From Oscillatoria sp. FACHB-1407 (GTDB taxonomy: Bacteria; Cyanobacteriota; Cyanobacteriia; Elainellales; Elainellaceae), in assembly GCF_014697545.1 (NCBI RefSeq), contig NZ_JACJSA010000007.1, forward strand, positions 62,001-126,000: a stretch of DNA of 64,000 nucleotides. The letters run 5' to 3'. The notes below the pieces were generated by a model that was not told the origin of the DNA, ran no database searches, and worked only from the letters and a program-made list of their open reading frames with translations. The translations under genes and the position numbers were made by a program. Position 1 is the first letter of the stretch. The number at the start of each line of letters is the position of its first letter. This document shows, piece by piece, positions 9,415 through 18,334 of the stretch.

Positions 9415-9777
9415 GTGCATCCTAAGCGTATTCGGGGAACGACTCCTAACATCGTTGCAGCCGCTCGACACCTGCGACAACGTCTTACAGTAGCTGAAAA
9501 GACTTTATGGGAAGCTCTGAGAAACCGACAACTAAATGGACTCAAGTTTCGCTGTCAACATCCTGTTAGTTCGTTTGTTGTTGATTTTTACTGCCTTCAA
9601 TATCGCCTTGTAATTGAACTAGATGGAGACATCCATGATCAACAAATTGACTACGATCAGGCTCGAACAGAGTACCTAAACCACTTGGGCTATCGAGTTA
9701 TACGGTTCCGTAATCACGAAGTCATGACCGACCTGAATCGTGTGCTCCAGCAAATTCTTGAAGCCACTCAGCCGTAA
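9415..9777 (+). CDS. DUF559 domain protein, Vsr/PD-(D/E)XK-like nuclease fold
   Basis: 120 residues, the standard size of stand-alone DUF559 proteins. The pattern is typical: LRQRLTVAEKTLWEALRNRQLNGLKFRCQHPV, then FVVDFYCLQYRLVIELDGDIH, carrying the acidic residues of the nuclease-like core, and a C-terminal GYRVIRFRNHEVMTDLNRVLQQI. The family is related to the very-short-patch repair endonuclease, but biochemical roles are mostly unproven. GTG 9415 is used as start; no in-frame ATG lies near. It sits in a repeat-rich island beside a broken ATPase gene, consistent with horizontal acquisition. Confidence 0.85.
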   Translation: MHPKRIRGTTPNIVAAARHLRQRLTVAEKTLWEALRNRQLNGLKFRCQHPVSSFVVDFYCLQYRLVIELDGDIHDQQIDYDQARTEYLNHLGYRVIRFRNHEVMTDLNRVLQQILEATQP

Positions 9778-9789
9778 ATAGATCGAAAA

Positions 9790-9973
9790 AGTCCCCCAAT
9801 TTTGGGGGATTTAGGGGGCGAACATTTGGGAAGTCCCCCAATTTTGGGGGATTTAGGGGGCGAACACCTCAGAAGTCCCCCAATTTTGGGAGATTTAGGG
9901 GGCAACCACCTCAGAACGCCTTCCAAGGTAAATAGATCGAAAAAGTCCCCCAATTTTGGGGGATCTAGGGGGC
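9790..9973 (+). repeat. Four copies of a 30-bp C/G-rich palindrome
   Basis: Copies at 9790-9819, 9832-9861, 9874-9903 and 9944-9973 follow the form AGTCCCCCAATTTTGGGGGA then TTTAGGGGGC. The first three are spaced 42 bp. Copies 1 and 4 are also preceded by the same TAAATAGATCGAAAAAG. Another plus copy is at 11082-11111, a diverged one at 9162, and minus copies at 9109 and 9307. CCCCCA..TGGGGG can fold into a hairpin. Confidence 0.85.
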
Positions 9974-10072
9974 GCGATTTAGGGAGCACGAGAAGCATTT
10001 GATTGGGTAGGAAAGGGCGCAGTTGGGAACATTAGATTTAATCGTTCACCACTATTAAATCTTGGAGCATCT

Positions 10073-10549
10073 GTGCCCTATCAAAACATTAGTGCCACCC
10101 TCTCTGACGCTGACCTCCAGCAAATCAAGACCGCATTCGCAACGATTCAAGATAAGTTGCCCTTCCTCATTACTCTGACCACTGAAGAACGGCGACGACT
10201 ACTCAAAATGGGCGACAAAAGCCTCGCCTTTGTAAACACGAGCCTCACCGTCGCTCAAACCAACCGCGATATTTTGCCCGCCAGCTTTGATATTGATGAG
10301 TTTTCTCGCGACTATCAGTTAGTCACAGCTCTCACAGAATTAATGTTTAGCTTACGGCAGTTGTCAGAGCAAGTAGACGACACCCTGTTAGCCGTCGGCA
10401 GCGAAACCATGAGTAGCAGCCTCAATGTCTACGATTACGTCAAGATGGCAGCCAAAAAGCGACCAGGGTTAAAGGCGATCGCGGAACAGTTGGGCGAACG
10501 CTTTAAGGCAATTCGCAGCAAAAGTAGCAAGACAACACCCGCTGTGTAA
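10073..10549 (+). CDS. Conserved protein of unknown function (158 aa)
   Basis: A helix-rich soluble protein with no signal peptide or membrane segment. Recognisable blocks are MPYQNISATLSDADLQQIK, KLPFLITLTTEERRRLLKMGDKSLAFV, ILPASFDIDEFSRDYQL and QLSEQVDDTLLAVGSE, a pattern I recall from uncharacterised cyanobacterial and other bacterial proteins of this length. No catalytic motif is evident. The GTG start at 10073 is preceded by GGAG at proper spacing. An intrinsic terminator follows at 10575, so it is a single-gene unit within the accessory island. Confidence 0.8.
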   Translation: MPYQNISATLSDADLQQIKTAFATIQDKLPFLITLTTEERRRLLKMGDKSLAFVNTSLTVAQTNRDILPASFDIDEFSRDYQLVTALTELMFSLRQLSEQVDDTLLAVGSETMSSSLNVYDYVKMAAKKRPGLKAIAEQLGERFKAIRSKSSKTTPAV

Positions 10550-10574
10550 GGGCGATCGCTCATTCAAGAAATGC

Positions 10575-10619
10575 AAAGACTCATTCGTGACCCTTGTGGT
10601 GTCGTGGATGAGTCTTTTT
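10575..10619 (+). terminator. Intrinsic terminator of the 158-aa gene
   Basis: AAAGACTCAT (10575-10584) pairs perfectly with ATGAGTCTTT (10608-10617), and the arm runs into TTTTTG. It lies 25 bases beyond the stop codon. Confidence 0.75.
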
Positions 10620-10644
10620 GTTAGAGGCATCTAATGCGATGACT

Positions 10645-10791
10645 CGTGCGAGAGTATTGGAGGCTCGTTCGAGAGTATTGGAGGCTCGTGCGAGAGTATT
10701 GGAGGCTCGTTCAAGAGTCTCGGATAATCGTTCGAGCGTGTTTGATACTCGTTTGAGAGTAAGGATCACTCATTCGAGCGTGTTTGATACT
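10645..10791. repeat. 21-bp tandem repeat, seven units
   Basis: Seven contiguous 21-bp units start at 10645, 10666, 10687, 10708, 10729, 10750 and 10771. Units 1-3 are almost identical (CGTNCGAGAGTATTGGAGGC plus T); units 4-7 are diverged. Partial units flank both ends. Because 21 is seven codons, long frames stay open on both strands and read as heptad repeats (ERASNTL-type on the minus strand, LEARSRV-type on the plus strand). No start with a ribosome site or known family supports translation, so it is listed as DNA repeat. Confidence 0.9.
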
Positions 10792-10920
10792 CGTTTAGGA
10801 GTCTTTATACAAATTGAAACAATCTTTGCGACAGATTATTGCTCCTAAGCGATCCTCCTCAGTAACCTTTATTAAGGCTACCGTATACACATATCTCTGC
10901 TCTTCTCCAAATCATCTGAG

Positions 10921-11055
10921 AACCAGGCATTGGGGGAGTTTCCCCCAAACCCCATTTGGGGACGCCACTGCCTCCCCCAAACCCCCTAGCAGAAGGTCTT
11001 TGAGTTAACCCGAAGGCGCGCTTCGCATTGATTCCAAGTTTGGGTGCTTCTGGTT
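10921..11055 (+). repeat. About 130-bp dispersed repeat, copy F1
   Basis: Runs AACCAGGCATTGGGGGA, TTTCCCCCAAACCCC, GACGCCACTGCCTCCCCC, CTAGCAGAAGGT, TTAACCC, CGCGCTTCGCAT, CCAAGT. Matches 20068-20209 on the plus strand and 18191-18294 on the minus strand. Non-coding. It is followed at 11082-11111 by a 30-bp palindrome copy just before the 3' end of dnaE. Confidence 0.8.
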
Positions 11056-11081
11056 GGTTAAGATGCTTGGCAAGGACTCAA

Positions 11082-11111
11082 AGTCCCCCAGGATTGGGGG
11101 ATTTAGGGGGC
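11082..11111 (+). repeat. 30-bp C/G palindrome copy beside the dnaE 3' end
   Basis: AGTCCCCCAGGATTGGGGGA followed by TTTAGGGGGC, the eighth member of the family. It lies 15 bases beyond the minus-strand stop of dnaE (11127), where it could act as a transcript-end hairpin. Confidence 0.7.
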
Positions 11112-11126
11112 GAAGAAGCTTCAAAG

Positions 11127-14100
11127 TCACGCGCCGACGAGGGTTGCGGCGCGAGCCGAGAATCCGGCTCTTTGAAGGGCACTCACGGCTGCCTGGTGAT
11201 CCTGCACGCGGAACTGTGCCCCCAGTCGGACGATCTCGCGCCGACGCTGATTGGAGATCACCGCTACCACAGGGACTTTGCACTTGTCTTCATCACCCCG
11301 ATTTTCGAGCAGTACGGTGCGGAGTTGGTGTTGATAGGTGATGTCACTGGCAATCTTGGGTTCCAGTTCCACCATCACCAGTTGAATGTCTTCGATCGGT
11401 TCCGCGTCTTCCACGATGAATTGGGAGCGATCGTCGCGGCGATCGACCTTGCCCCACACCATCAGTCGAGCATCGGGCTGGATCAGTTCGCCAATTCGCT
11501 CAAAGGATTTGGGGAAGACGACCGCTTCCGCCTGCCCGGTGAGGTCTTCGATTTGAATAATGGCCATGCGATCGCCCTTCTTAGTGGTGACGGGCTTGAC
11601 GCTGCTGAGCATGACGATCGCACTGAGGGTAACGTTATCGGGCTGATCCGCCAGGTCACTGAGACTGATCGGCGCGAGAATCCGGGCGGCATCCTGGACG
11701 GACTTCAACGGGTGGTCAGAGATGTAGAAGCCCAGTAGTTCTTTCTCCAGTTTCAGTTTTTCCTGGGGAGGGAAGTCGTCTACGGGGGGAGCTTTGGGAG
11801 CCGTGTCAAAGACGGACATCGAGTCGCTGCCGTTGCCGTTGCTACTAAACATGTCGAACAGGTTGCCCTGCCCGATCGCCTTGTCCTTGGCGCGGGACTG
11901 TGCCCAGTCCAGGACAAACTCCAGGTCATGCATCAACTGGTTGCGGTTGGGGTTGAGGCAGTCCATCGCGCCACACTGGATTAAGGCTTCCAATGCACGA
12001 CGGTTCACCGTGCGGGGATCGATGCGACTACAGAGATCCGCCAGGGATGTGAAGTTGCCCTCTTCTCGTGCGGCTAGCAGGTTCTCGATCGCCCCCTGTC
12101 CCACGTTGCGTACCGCAGACAGCCCAAACAAAATGCTCTTTTCGAGCGGTGTGAAGTCTACGCCAGAGCGGTTCACGTCGGGTGGCTCCACCTGAATGCC
12201 CATCGCCAAACAGGTGGCAATGTACTTCTGCACCTTGTCCTGGTCGTCGCTGTTGGTGGTCAGCAACGCCGCCATATATTCCACTGGGAAGTTGGCTTTG
12301 AGATAGGCGGTCTGGTAGGTTACATAGCCGTAAGCGGTGGAGTGGGACTTGTTGAAGCAATACTCCGCAAACAGCACCATCTGATCAAACAGTTCTTCGG
12401 CAACCTTGGCACTGATGCCGTTTTCCTTCGCTCCATTGACGAAGATCTCCCGGTGCTTCTGCATTTCGGCGGGTTTCTTTTTCCCCATGGCACGTCGCAG
12501 CAAGTCCGCCTGACCCAGGGAGTAACCGCCCATATCCTGGGCGATTTTCATGATCTGCTCCTGGTAGACCATGATCCCGTAGGTTTCGTTGAGGATGGGT
12601 TCGAGGATCTTGTCGGGATAGTCGATTTTTTCCCGTCCGTGTTTGCGGTTGATGAATTTGGGGATCAGTCCAGCATCCAACGGCCCCGGTCGGTAGAGTG
12701 CTAGAACAGAGGAGATGTCTTCTAAACCGGAGGGCTTGAGGTCACGGACAATCTGCCGCATCCCCGACGACTCCAACTGGAAGATGCCTTCGAGCCAGCC
12801 TTTTGCCAGCAGGTCATAGCTCTTGGGATCATCCATGGGCAGGCGATCGAGATCAACGTATGTGTTGTGGGTCTGCTCGATTAGCTCCACCGTCTTCTGG
12901 ATCATCGTCAGGTTCTTTAACCCTAAGAAGTCCATTTTCAGGAGTCCCATTGCCTCAATGTCTTCCATGAAGTATTGGGTGATGACAGATCCTTTATCGT
13001 TGTATTGCAGGGGCACGATCTCATCGAGCGGTTCCGCTGAAATCACTACGCCCGCCGCGTGAACGCCATAGGTTTTGTTGGTGCCCTCGATCCGCATTGC
13101 CATATCGACCCAATGGCGCACCTTGGGGTCGTTCTCATACTTCTCTTTGAACTCCGGGGCAGGCGTGTCATCTGAGATCATCACCTTGAGCTTAGTCGGC
13201 TTACCCCGGACGACGGGGATCATCTTTGCCATGCGATCGGCGTCCCCATAGGGAATGTCGAGCACCCGCGCCACGTCCTTCAGTACCGCTTTCGAGGTCA
13301 TGCGGTTGAAGGTGATGATCTGCGCTACCCGCTCTGTGCCGTACTTCTCGGTAACGTATTGGATCACCTCGTCGCGGCGATCGATGCAAAAGTCGGTGTC
13401 AATATCCGGCATCGACTTCCGTTCAGGGTTGAGGAATCGCTCGAACAGCAAGCCGTGGTGGACAGGGTCGATGTTGGTGATACGGAGGGCATAAGCTACC
13501 AGAGAGCCTGCGGCAGATCCCCGTCCGGGGCCAACCGGAATGTTGTGGTCGCGGGCAAATTTGATGTAGTCCCACACGACGAGGAAGTAGGTCGAGAACC
13601 CCATCTTCTGCATCATCTGGAGTTCGTAGTCTAACCGCTCCCGGTAGGTGGCAGGCAAATCTTCGACCGTCTGAACGTTGAGCCGCTCCATAATGCCCTT
13701 GTAGGTCACCTCGTGGAGGTAGGTCTCTCCCGTGTAGCCTGGGGGGACGGGATAGTTCGGTAGCTGGGGCACTCCGAGGATGTTGTACTCCTCAACCTTG
13801 TCAGCGACTTCGAGGGTGTTGGCGATCGCCTCTTCTATCACGTCATCCGTCAGGTGATCGCGGAACAGTCGCCGCATCTCATCGGCGGATTTGAGGTACT
13901 CCGTGCCGCTGTAGCGCAGACGTTTTTCCTCGGTGATTAGCTTTCCGGTCTGAATGCAGAGCAGCGCATCGTGGGCTTCTACGTCGAAGCAGGAAATGTA
14001 GTGGGAGTCATTCGTGGCAATGATTTTGATGTCGAGTTCGCGGGCAATTTTGACGATCTCAACGTTCACAATTCGGTCTTCCTGTGACCCGTGATCCTGA

Positions 14101-14627
14101 ATCTCCAGGTAATAGTCGTCACCGAACAGGTCTTTGTACCACTGGGCGACCCGTCGCGCCACATCGGGTCTACCCTGCATAATTGCCTGGGGCACTTCAC
14201 CGCCCAAACAGGCACTCGTGACAATCAGACCTTCGTGATATTGCTCCAGCAAGTCCTTATTGATGCAGGGACGAGAGAAGATCCCTTTGCCCTGAACCCC
14301 CTTGAGTTGAGAGATGGTAGTCAGCTTCACCAGGTTTTTGTAGCCCTGGGTGTTCTTTGCCAGCACGACCTGGTGGTAACGGGGGCGACGCTCCTGCTTG
14401 GTGATGTCGCCGTTGATGACATACATCTCGTTGCCGATGATGGGCTTGATGCCACCTTTGGCTTTTGTCACCTTCAGCAATTCCACCGCACCATACATCA
14501 CCCCGTGATCCGTCAGGGCGATCGCAGGCATTCCCAGTTCGACAGCGCGATCGATCAGATCGGGCAATTGACTGGCACCGTCCAGAAGACTATAGTCGCT
14601 GTGAATATGGAGACCAACAAACGACAT
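11127..14627 (-). CDS. dnaE: DNA polymerase III alpha subunit, single-piece and intein-free
   Basis: The replicative polymerase catalytic subunit, about 1166 residues. Domains in order: PHP ([21 protein letters not shown]-type motifs), palm with [10 protein letters not shown] and the catalytic PDIDTDF, fingers with [14 protein letters not shown], helix-hairpin-helix/tau-binding region and an OB-fold ([19 protein letters not shown]) near the C-terminus. Many cyanobacteria split DnaE with a trans-splicing intein between Tyr and Cys of [10 protein letters not shown]. Here that site (codons 12360/12359) is uninterrupted. ATG 14627 is preferred; a TTG three codons upstream (14636) is possible. Confidence 0.97.
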   Translation of the reverse strand: MSFVGLHIHSDYSLLDGASQLPDLIDRAVELGMPAIALTDHGVMYGAVELLKVTKAKGGIKPIIGNEMYVINGDITKQERRPRYHQVVLAKNTQGYKNLVKLTTISQLKGVQGKGIFSRPCINKDLLEQYHEGLIVTSACLGGEVPQAIMQGRPDVARRVAQWYKDLFGDDYYLEIQDHGSQEDRIVNVEIVKIARELDIKIIATNDSHYISCFDVEAHDALLCIQTGKLITEEKRLRYSGTEYLKSADEMRRLFRDHLTDDVIEEAIANTLEVADKVEEYNILGVPQLPNYPVPPGYTGETYLHEVTYKGIMERLNVQTVEDLPATYRERLDYELQMMQKMGFSTYFLVVWDYIKFARDHNIPVGPGRGSAAGSLVAYALRITNIDPVHHGLLFERFLNPERKSMPDIDTDFCIDRRDEVIQYVTEKYGTERVAQIITFNRMTSKAVLKDVARVLDIPYGDADRMAKMIPVVRGKPTKLKVMISDDTPAPEFKEKYENDPKVRHWVDMAMRIEGTNKTYGVHAAGVVISAEPLDEIVPLQYNDKGSVITQYFMEDIEAMGLLKMDFLGLKNLTMIQKTVELIEQTHNTYVDLDRLPMDDPKSYDLLAKGWLEGIFQLESSGMRQIVRDLKPSGLEDISSVLALYRPGPLDAGLIPKFINRKHGREKIDYPDKILEPILNETYGIMVYQEQIMKIAQDMGGYSLGQADLLRRAMGKKKPAEMQKHREIFVNGAKENGISAKVAEELFDQMVLFAEYCFNKSHSTAYGYVTYQTAYLKANFPVEYMAALLTTNSDDQDKVQKYIATCLAMGIQVEPPDVNRSGVDFTPLEKSILFGLSAVRNVGQGAIENLLAAREEGNFTSLADLCSRIDPRTVNRRALEALIQCGAMDCLNPNRNQLMHDLEFVLDWAQSRAKDKAIGQGNLFDMFSSNGNGSDSMSVFDTAPKAPPVDDFPPQEKLKLEKELLGFYISDHPLKSVQDAARILAPISLSDLADQPDNVTLSAIVMLSSVKPVTTKKGDRMAIIQIEDLTGQAEAVVFPKSFERIGELIQPDARLMVWGKVDRRDDRSQFIVEDAEPIEDIQLVMVELEPKIASDITYQHQLRTVLLENRGDEDKCKVPVVAVISNQRRREIVRLGAQFRVQDHQAAVSALQRAGFSARAATLVGA

Positions 14628-14871
14628 TTTTCTCAACCAAGGTGAAGGATTGAGTCCAGATTACTACATCTAGCAGGATTTTAAAATAAAGGCTCTATTG
14701 ATAGTGTCTTACCTATGGAATTCTGGATTTCTATTGTAGAAAAAGATTTCCGAAAGCAGCTCTACGGTCAAGTCTTGTTAGTACTAATGTATCAAGGTTG
14801 GGAAGCGATTTCTATATTGTTTTAACGGAGTTGAGGCAAAAGATAGGAGACAGGTGTCATTCCGGTAGGGG
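14628..14871. other. Intergenic region upstream of dnaE
   Basis: AT-rich non-coding sequence holding the presumed minus-strand dnaE promoter. No gene was found. The remainder of the 745-base gap up to glgP is filled by the repeats and terminator listed separately. Confidence 0.4.
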
Positions 14872-15087
14872 TAACGTCAGTTCGGTTTAAGAGCCTGGCA
14901 AATAAATTCGCGGCTATCAAAGCGAAGTTCGCCGACGCAGACTACCGGAAATCATAAGGTTTACTTACCGACGCAGATCGGTTTTGTTTGTATAGCTGTA
15001 GCCATATGCCATGAGGCGAAGGCGAGTCAGGAAGCTTCCCAGCATCAGGGTTTGTGAACCGCCAAAATCCTGATCCCGAATACGTTA
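14872..15087 (+). repeat. About 170-bp inverted-repeat element, copy B, with a nested repeat
   Basis: Begins TAACGTCAGTTCGGTTTAAG and ends CCCGAATACGTTA, an imperfect inverted repeat of the start. It matches copies A and D. Between GGTTTTGTTTG and AACCGCC it carries about 68 extra bases (14990-15057: GTATAGCTGTAGCC...GGCGAGTCAGGAAGC...) that match the left part of the 106-bp element at 55666-55771, so one repeat appears to be embedded in another. Confidence 0.7.
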
Positions 15088-15112
15088 GGGGTAATTGGCA
15101 TTAGAGTGTTAA

Positions 15113-15140
15113 CTAAAAACCCTTCTCACCAGGAGAAGGG
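15113..15140 (-). terminator. Intrinsic terminator, minus strand (downstream of glgP)
   Basis: Read on the minus strand, CCCTTCTC (15140-15133) and GAGAAGGG (15127-15120) form an 8-bp stem with a 5-base loop followed by TTTTTAG. It lies about 230 bases past the glgP stop, beyond the copy C repeat. Confidence 0.65.
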
Positions 15141-15199
15141 TCGAACGAGGGCAAGATAAACCTATTGTGATGGGTGCATCTCGTGATTGGGGGACTGAA

Positions 15200-15319
15200 C
15201 TCGGCGAATGAATTCGCGGCGACTGGAGCGAAGCCCGCCGACGCGGACTGAGGCTTTGAACCTCGTAGGCAGGTTTTGTCCCAGTAGCTGCGGTTTTAAC
15301 CGCCACTCCCCTAACCGTC
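15200..15319 (+). repeat. About 170-bp element, partial copy C
   Basis: Contains GGCGAATGAATTCGCGGC, AGCGAAGCCCGCCGACGCGG and GTAGCTGCGGTTTTAACCGC, which match copies A, B and D, but lacks the conserved AACGTCAGTTCGG end. It lies 50 bases downstream of the glgP stop. Confidence 0.65.
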
Positions 15320-15372
15320 AGATACAACCCCTATCGGATGTCACCGCATGTTACATCGATTGGGTGAATGGC

Positions 15373-17886
15373 TTAACTGCTTTGAGACATGGCAACTTTT
15401 AGACCTGCGGCGTCGTGGGAGTAGGCATCGAGATTGATTTGTACCGGGTGTACTTTCCAGATCTCTTTGCAATATTCCCAAATGGTGCGATCGCTTGAGA
15501 ACTTACCCATTCTCGCCACATTTAAGATAGACATCCGAGTCCAATTCAAAGTGTCACGGTAGGCATCACTCACTTGTTGTTGGCAATCTACATAGGACTG
15601 AAAATCCGCTAACAACATGTATTCATCCGTGTGTAGCAGCGAGTCAATGATGGCTTTAAATACACCTGGATCTCTGGGGCAGAAGTACCCTGAACTGATC
15701 GAATGCAGCACTCCTTTCAGTTCTTCGTTGGTATTGCAATAGTGCATCGGGTCATACCCCTTTGCTTTCATGTCAACTACTTCTGCGGCAGTCAACCCAA
15801 ACAAGAAAAAGTTCTCTGCGCCGACTTCTTCACGAATCTCGACGTTCGCTCCGTCGAGTGTTCCGATAGTGAGTGCCCCGTTGAGGGCAAACTTCATGTT
15901 GCCTGTGCCAGAGGCTTCCTTTCCGGCAGTCGAGATCTGCTCGGATAGGTCAGCAGCGGGATACGCTAATTGTCCCAGTGAGACGCTGTAGTTTGCCAGG
16001 AACACGACTTTTAATCGCCCTGCCACATCGGGGTCATAGTTCACCATGTCGGCGACCGAGTTGATCAATTTGATCACCATCTTTGCCATGAAATAACCCG
16101 GTGCAGCTTTGCCCCCGAAGATAAAGGTACGTGGCAAAATCTCAATACTGGGATCGGCTTTGATACGTTGATACAAAGCAATGATGTGCAACACACACAA
16201 CAGTTGGCGTTTGTACTCATGAATGCGCTTGATTTGCACATCAAAGAGCGAATTCACATCAACTTCGATATTGTTGGTTCGTTGGATGTAATCGGCTAGC
16301 CTTTGCTTATTTTCTTGCTTAATGTGTCGCCAACGAGCTTGAAATTCAGCGTTATCGGCGTACGACTCCAGACGGCGCAACTCATCTAAGTTGGTAATCC
16401 AGCGATCGCCAATTTTCTCAGTGATCAACTGAGACAAGCCTGGGTTGCTCATCAACAACCAGCGACGGGGTGTGATGCCATTCGTTTTGTTTTGGAATTT
16501 GTCGGGATACATCTCATAGAAATCCCGCATTAAGTCTTGCTTGATCAACTCTGTGTGCAGAGCCGCAACCCCATTCACCGTATGACTTCCCACACAAGCC
16601 AGGTGCGCCATCCGAATCTTTTTGTCGGCTCCCTCCTCAATCAAGGACATGCGGGCGAGCCGTGTGGCATCTTTGGGATACTTGAGCTGAATCTCGCTTA
16701 AGAAGCGGTAATTGATCTCGTAAATGATCTCTAAATGACGAGGCAATAACCGTCGGAACAGGCTTACCGACCACCGCTCTAACGCCTCTGAGAGGAGGGT
16801 GTGGTTGGTGTAGGCAAAGGTGCGCTGTGTGATATTCCAGGCGGTATCCCAGTCGAGTTGATATTCGTCAATCAACAGCCGCATCAACTCAGCCACGCCA
16901 ATCGATGGGTGAGTGTCATTGAGCTGAATGGCTACCTTGTCAGGGAAGGCGTTGAAATCGGAATGATCGCGCAAATAGCGGCGAATAATGTCTTGCAGCG
17001 AGCAGGACACAAAGAAGTATTGCTGTTGCAACCGCAGTTCTTTACCCTGGGGGGTGTTGTCGTTGGGGTAGAGAACTTTAGAGATGTTCTCAGAGAAGGT
17101 TTTGTCAGCAACAGCCTGAGTGTAATCACCCGCGTCAAACACCTGGAAGTTAAAGTCTTCACCTGCCTTTGCACTCCACAGCCTTAAGGTGTTGACGGTG
17201 TTATTTTGATAGCCAGGGACAGGAGTATCGTAAGGTGTGCCATAAACGGTCGTGCGAGGGAACCAGCGCACCCGATAGTGACCCTGGGGATCGGTGTAAG
17301 CCTCGGTGTGTCCGCCAAATTTGATCTCAACGGTGTAATCGGGACGGGGCAACTCCCAGGGGTTACCAAATCGCAACCAGTTGTCGGGGCGTTCGTGCTG
17401 CCAACCGTTGGCGATCAACTGGTCAAAGATGCCAAACTCATAGCGGATGCCATAGCCAACCGCTGGAATTTCTAAGGTCGCTAAGGAATCCAGGAAACAG
17501 GCTGCTAGCCGTCCTAAACCGCCATTGCCAAGACCTGGTTCTTCTTCCCGCTCTACCAGATCATCCAGGTTTAAGCCAGACTCTTTGAGAGCCTGCTGCA
17601 TCTCGTCGTAAATCCCTAGATTGATCAGGTTGTTGATGAGCAACCGCCCAATCAAAAATTCAGCCGACAGATAATAAACAACTTTAGAATCTTTTTCAGC
17701 GTGGGTTTGGACGGTCTTGATGCGGCGATGGGTCAGGCGATCGCGCACAGTGTATGCCAACGCCATGTAATAGTCGTAGAACGTGGCAAACTGTTCATCC
17801 TTGCCTTGAATGCAGTAAAGGTTGTCTGCGAGAGCACGTCTCAGCGTTCTCACATCCACCCCAGTGCGATCGTCCTCTACGTGCAT
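15373..17886 (-). CDS. glgP: Glycogen phosphorylase
   Basis: 837 residues, normal for family GT35. It releases glucose-1-phosphate from glycogen by phosphorolysis. Visible signatures: YYLSAEFLIGRLL, GNGGLGRLAACFLDSLATL, GYGIRYEFGIF, QLNDTHP, FDVQIKRIHEYKRQLL, and the PLP-lysine region EASGTGNMKFALNGALTIGTLDGANVEI (split here across the motif: EASGTGNMK then FALNGALTIG). All catalytic blocks appear intact. ATG 17886. It is a single gene on the minus strand with a repeat pair and terminator downstream. Confidence 0.98.
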   Translation of the reverse strand: MHVEDDRTGVDVRTLRRALADNLYCIQGKDEQFATFYDYYMALAYTVRDRLTHRRIKTVQTHAEKDSKVVYYLSAEFLIGRLLINNLINLGIYDEMQQALKESGLNLDDLVEREEEPGLGNGGLGRLAACFLDSLATLEIPAVGYGIRYEFGIFDQLIANGWQHERPDNWLRFGNPWELPRPDYTVEIKFGGHTEAYTDPQGHYRVRWFPRTTVYGTPYDTPVPGYQNNTVNTLRLWSAKAGEDFNFQVFDAGDYTQAVADKTFSENISKVLYPNDNTPQGKELRLQQQYFFVSCSLQDIIRRYLRDHSDFNAFPDKVAIQLNDTHPSIGVAELMRLLIDEYQLDWDTAWNITQRTFAYTNHTLLSEALERWSVSLFRRLLPRHLEIIYEINYRFLSEIQLKYPKDATRLARMSLIEEGADKKIRMAHLACVGSHTVNGVAALHTELIKQDLMRDFYEMYPDKFQNKTNGITPRRWLLMSNPGLSQLITEKIGDRWITNLDELRRLESYADNAEFQARWRHIKQENKQRLADYIQRTNNIEVDVNSLFDVQIKRIHEYKRQLLCVLHIIALYQRIKADPSIEILPRTFIFGGKAAPGYFMAKMVIKLINSVADMVNYDPDVAGRLKVVFLANYSVSLGQLAYPAADLSEQISTAGKEASGTGNMKFALNGALTIGTLDGANVEIREEVGAENFFLFGLTAAEVVDMKAKGYDPMHYCNTNEELKGVLHSISSGYFCPRDPGVFKAIIDSLLHTDEYMLLADFQSYVDCQQQVSDAYRDTLNWTRMSILNVARMGKFSSDRTIWEYCKEIWKVHPVQINLDAYSHDAAGLKVAMSQSS

Positions 17887-18190
17887 AAGTAACCATTGTT
17901 AAACTTCGACTTATGCAACATACAGTAACCGATTGTTGCAGATTGGTGCTGAGGGCTACACTGTCAAAGGCTTTAGGTTTGTTTTAGATTTTGATCCCTG
18001 GCTTCTCATGCCAACTCTAAAAATTGCTGCGACAGATCACACCCCACCACGGTTCGACGGCTCGACTGCGCTTTGCCGAACGTCCTGCGGCACTTCCCCT
18101 TGCTAGATCTACCGTGTATACATAGGTTCTCGCAACCCTCTAAATCCTCCAACTCCAGAGAGACTTTGGTCTTTGTCAAGGGTCTTGACC
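17887..18190. other. Intergenic region upstream of glgP
   Basis: Non-coding. It contains a hairpin-like GGTTCGACGGCTCGACTGCG/CTTTGCCGAAC segment near 18050-18080 (a similar GGCTCGACGG stretch is at 57780) and the motif CTACCGTGTATACATA at 18109-18124, found also at 9222 (inverted) and 10878. Repeat F2 follows directly. Confidence 0.4.
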
Positions 18191-18294
18191 TGATCAGAAG
18201 CACCCGTACTTGGAACCGATGCGAAGCGCGCCTGTGGGTTAACCCAAACACCTTCTGCTAGGGGGTTTGGGGGAGACTCCCCCAATGCCTGGTT
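18191..18294 (-). repeat. About 130-bp dispersed repeat, copy F2 (short form)
   Basis: Reverse-complement match to F1 and F3: AACCAGGCATTGGGGGAG, CTCCCCCAAACCCC, CTAGCAGAAGGTGTTTGGG, CGCGCTTCGCATCGGT, CCAAGT. It lacks the internal block of about 30 bases (GGGGACGCCACTGCCTCCCC...) present in the other two copies, which looks like deletion between, or duplication of, C-rich arms. Confidence 0.75.
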
Positions 18295-18334
18295 TTCAAA
18301 CTCATTGCAGCAACCGAGCATCTGATTGAAAAAA

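Noticed and set aside
9768-10002. Open frames on both strands over the four palindromes
   Set aside because: They are translations of the repeat family (proline- or glycine-rich) and shift with copy number.
10645-10791. CRISPR array
   Set aside because: Units are contiguous with no spacers; no cas genes are near.
10618-10848. Open frame over the 21-bp repeat array, plus strand
   Set aside because: Frame openness follows from the 21-bp period on both strands; no start signal or family.
14091-14645. 184-codon frame antisense to dnaE
   Set aside because: Lies wholly over the essential PHP region of dnaE on the opposite strand; codon use is that of an antisense shadow.
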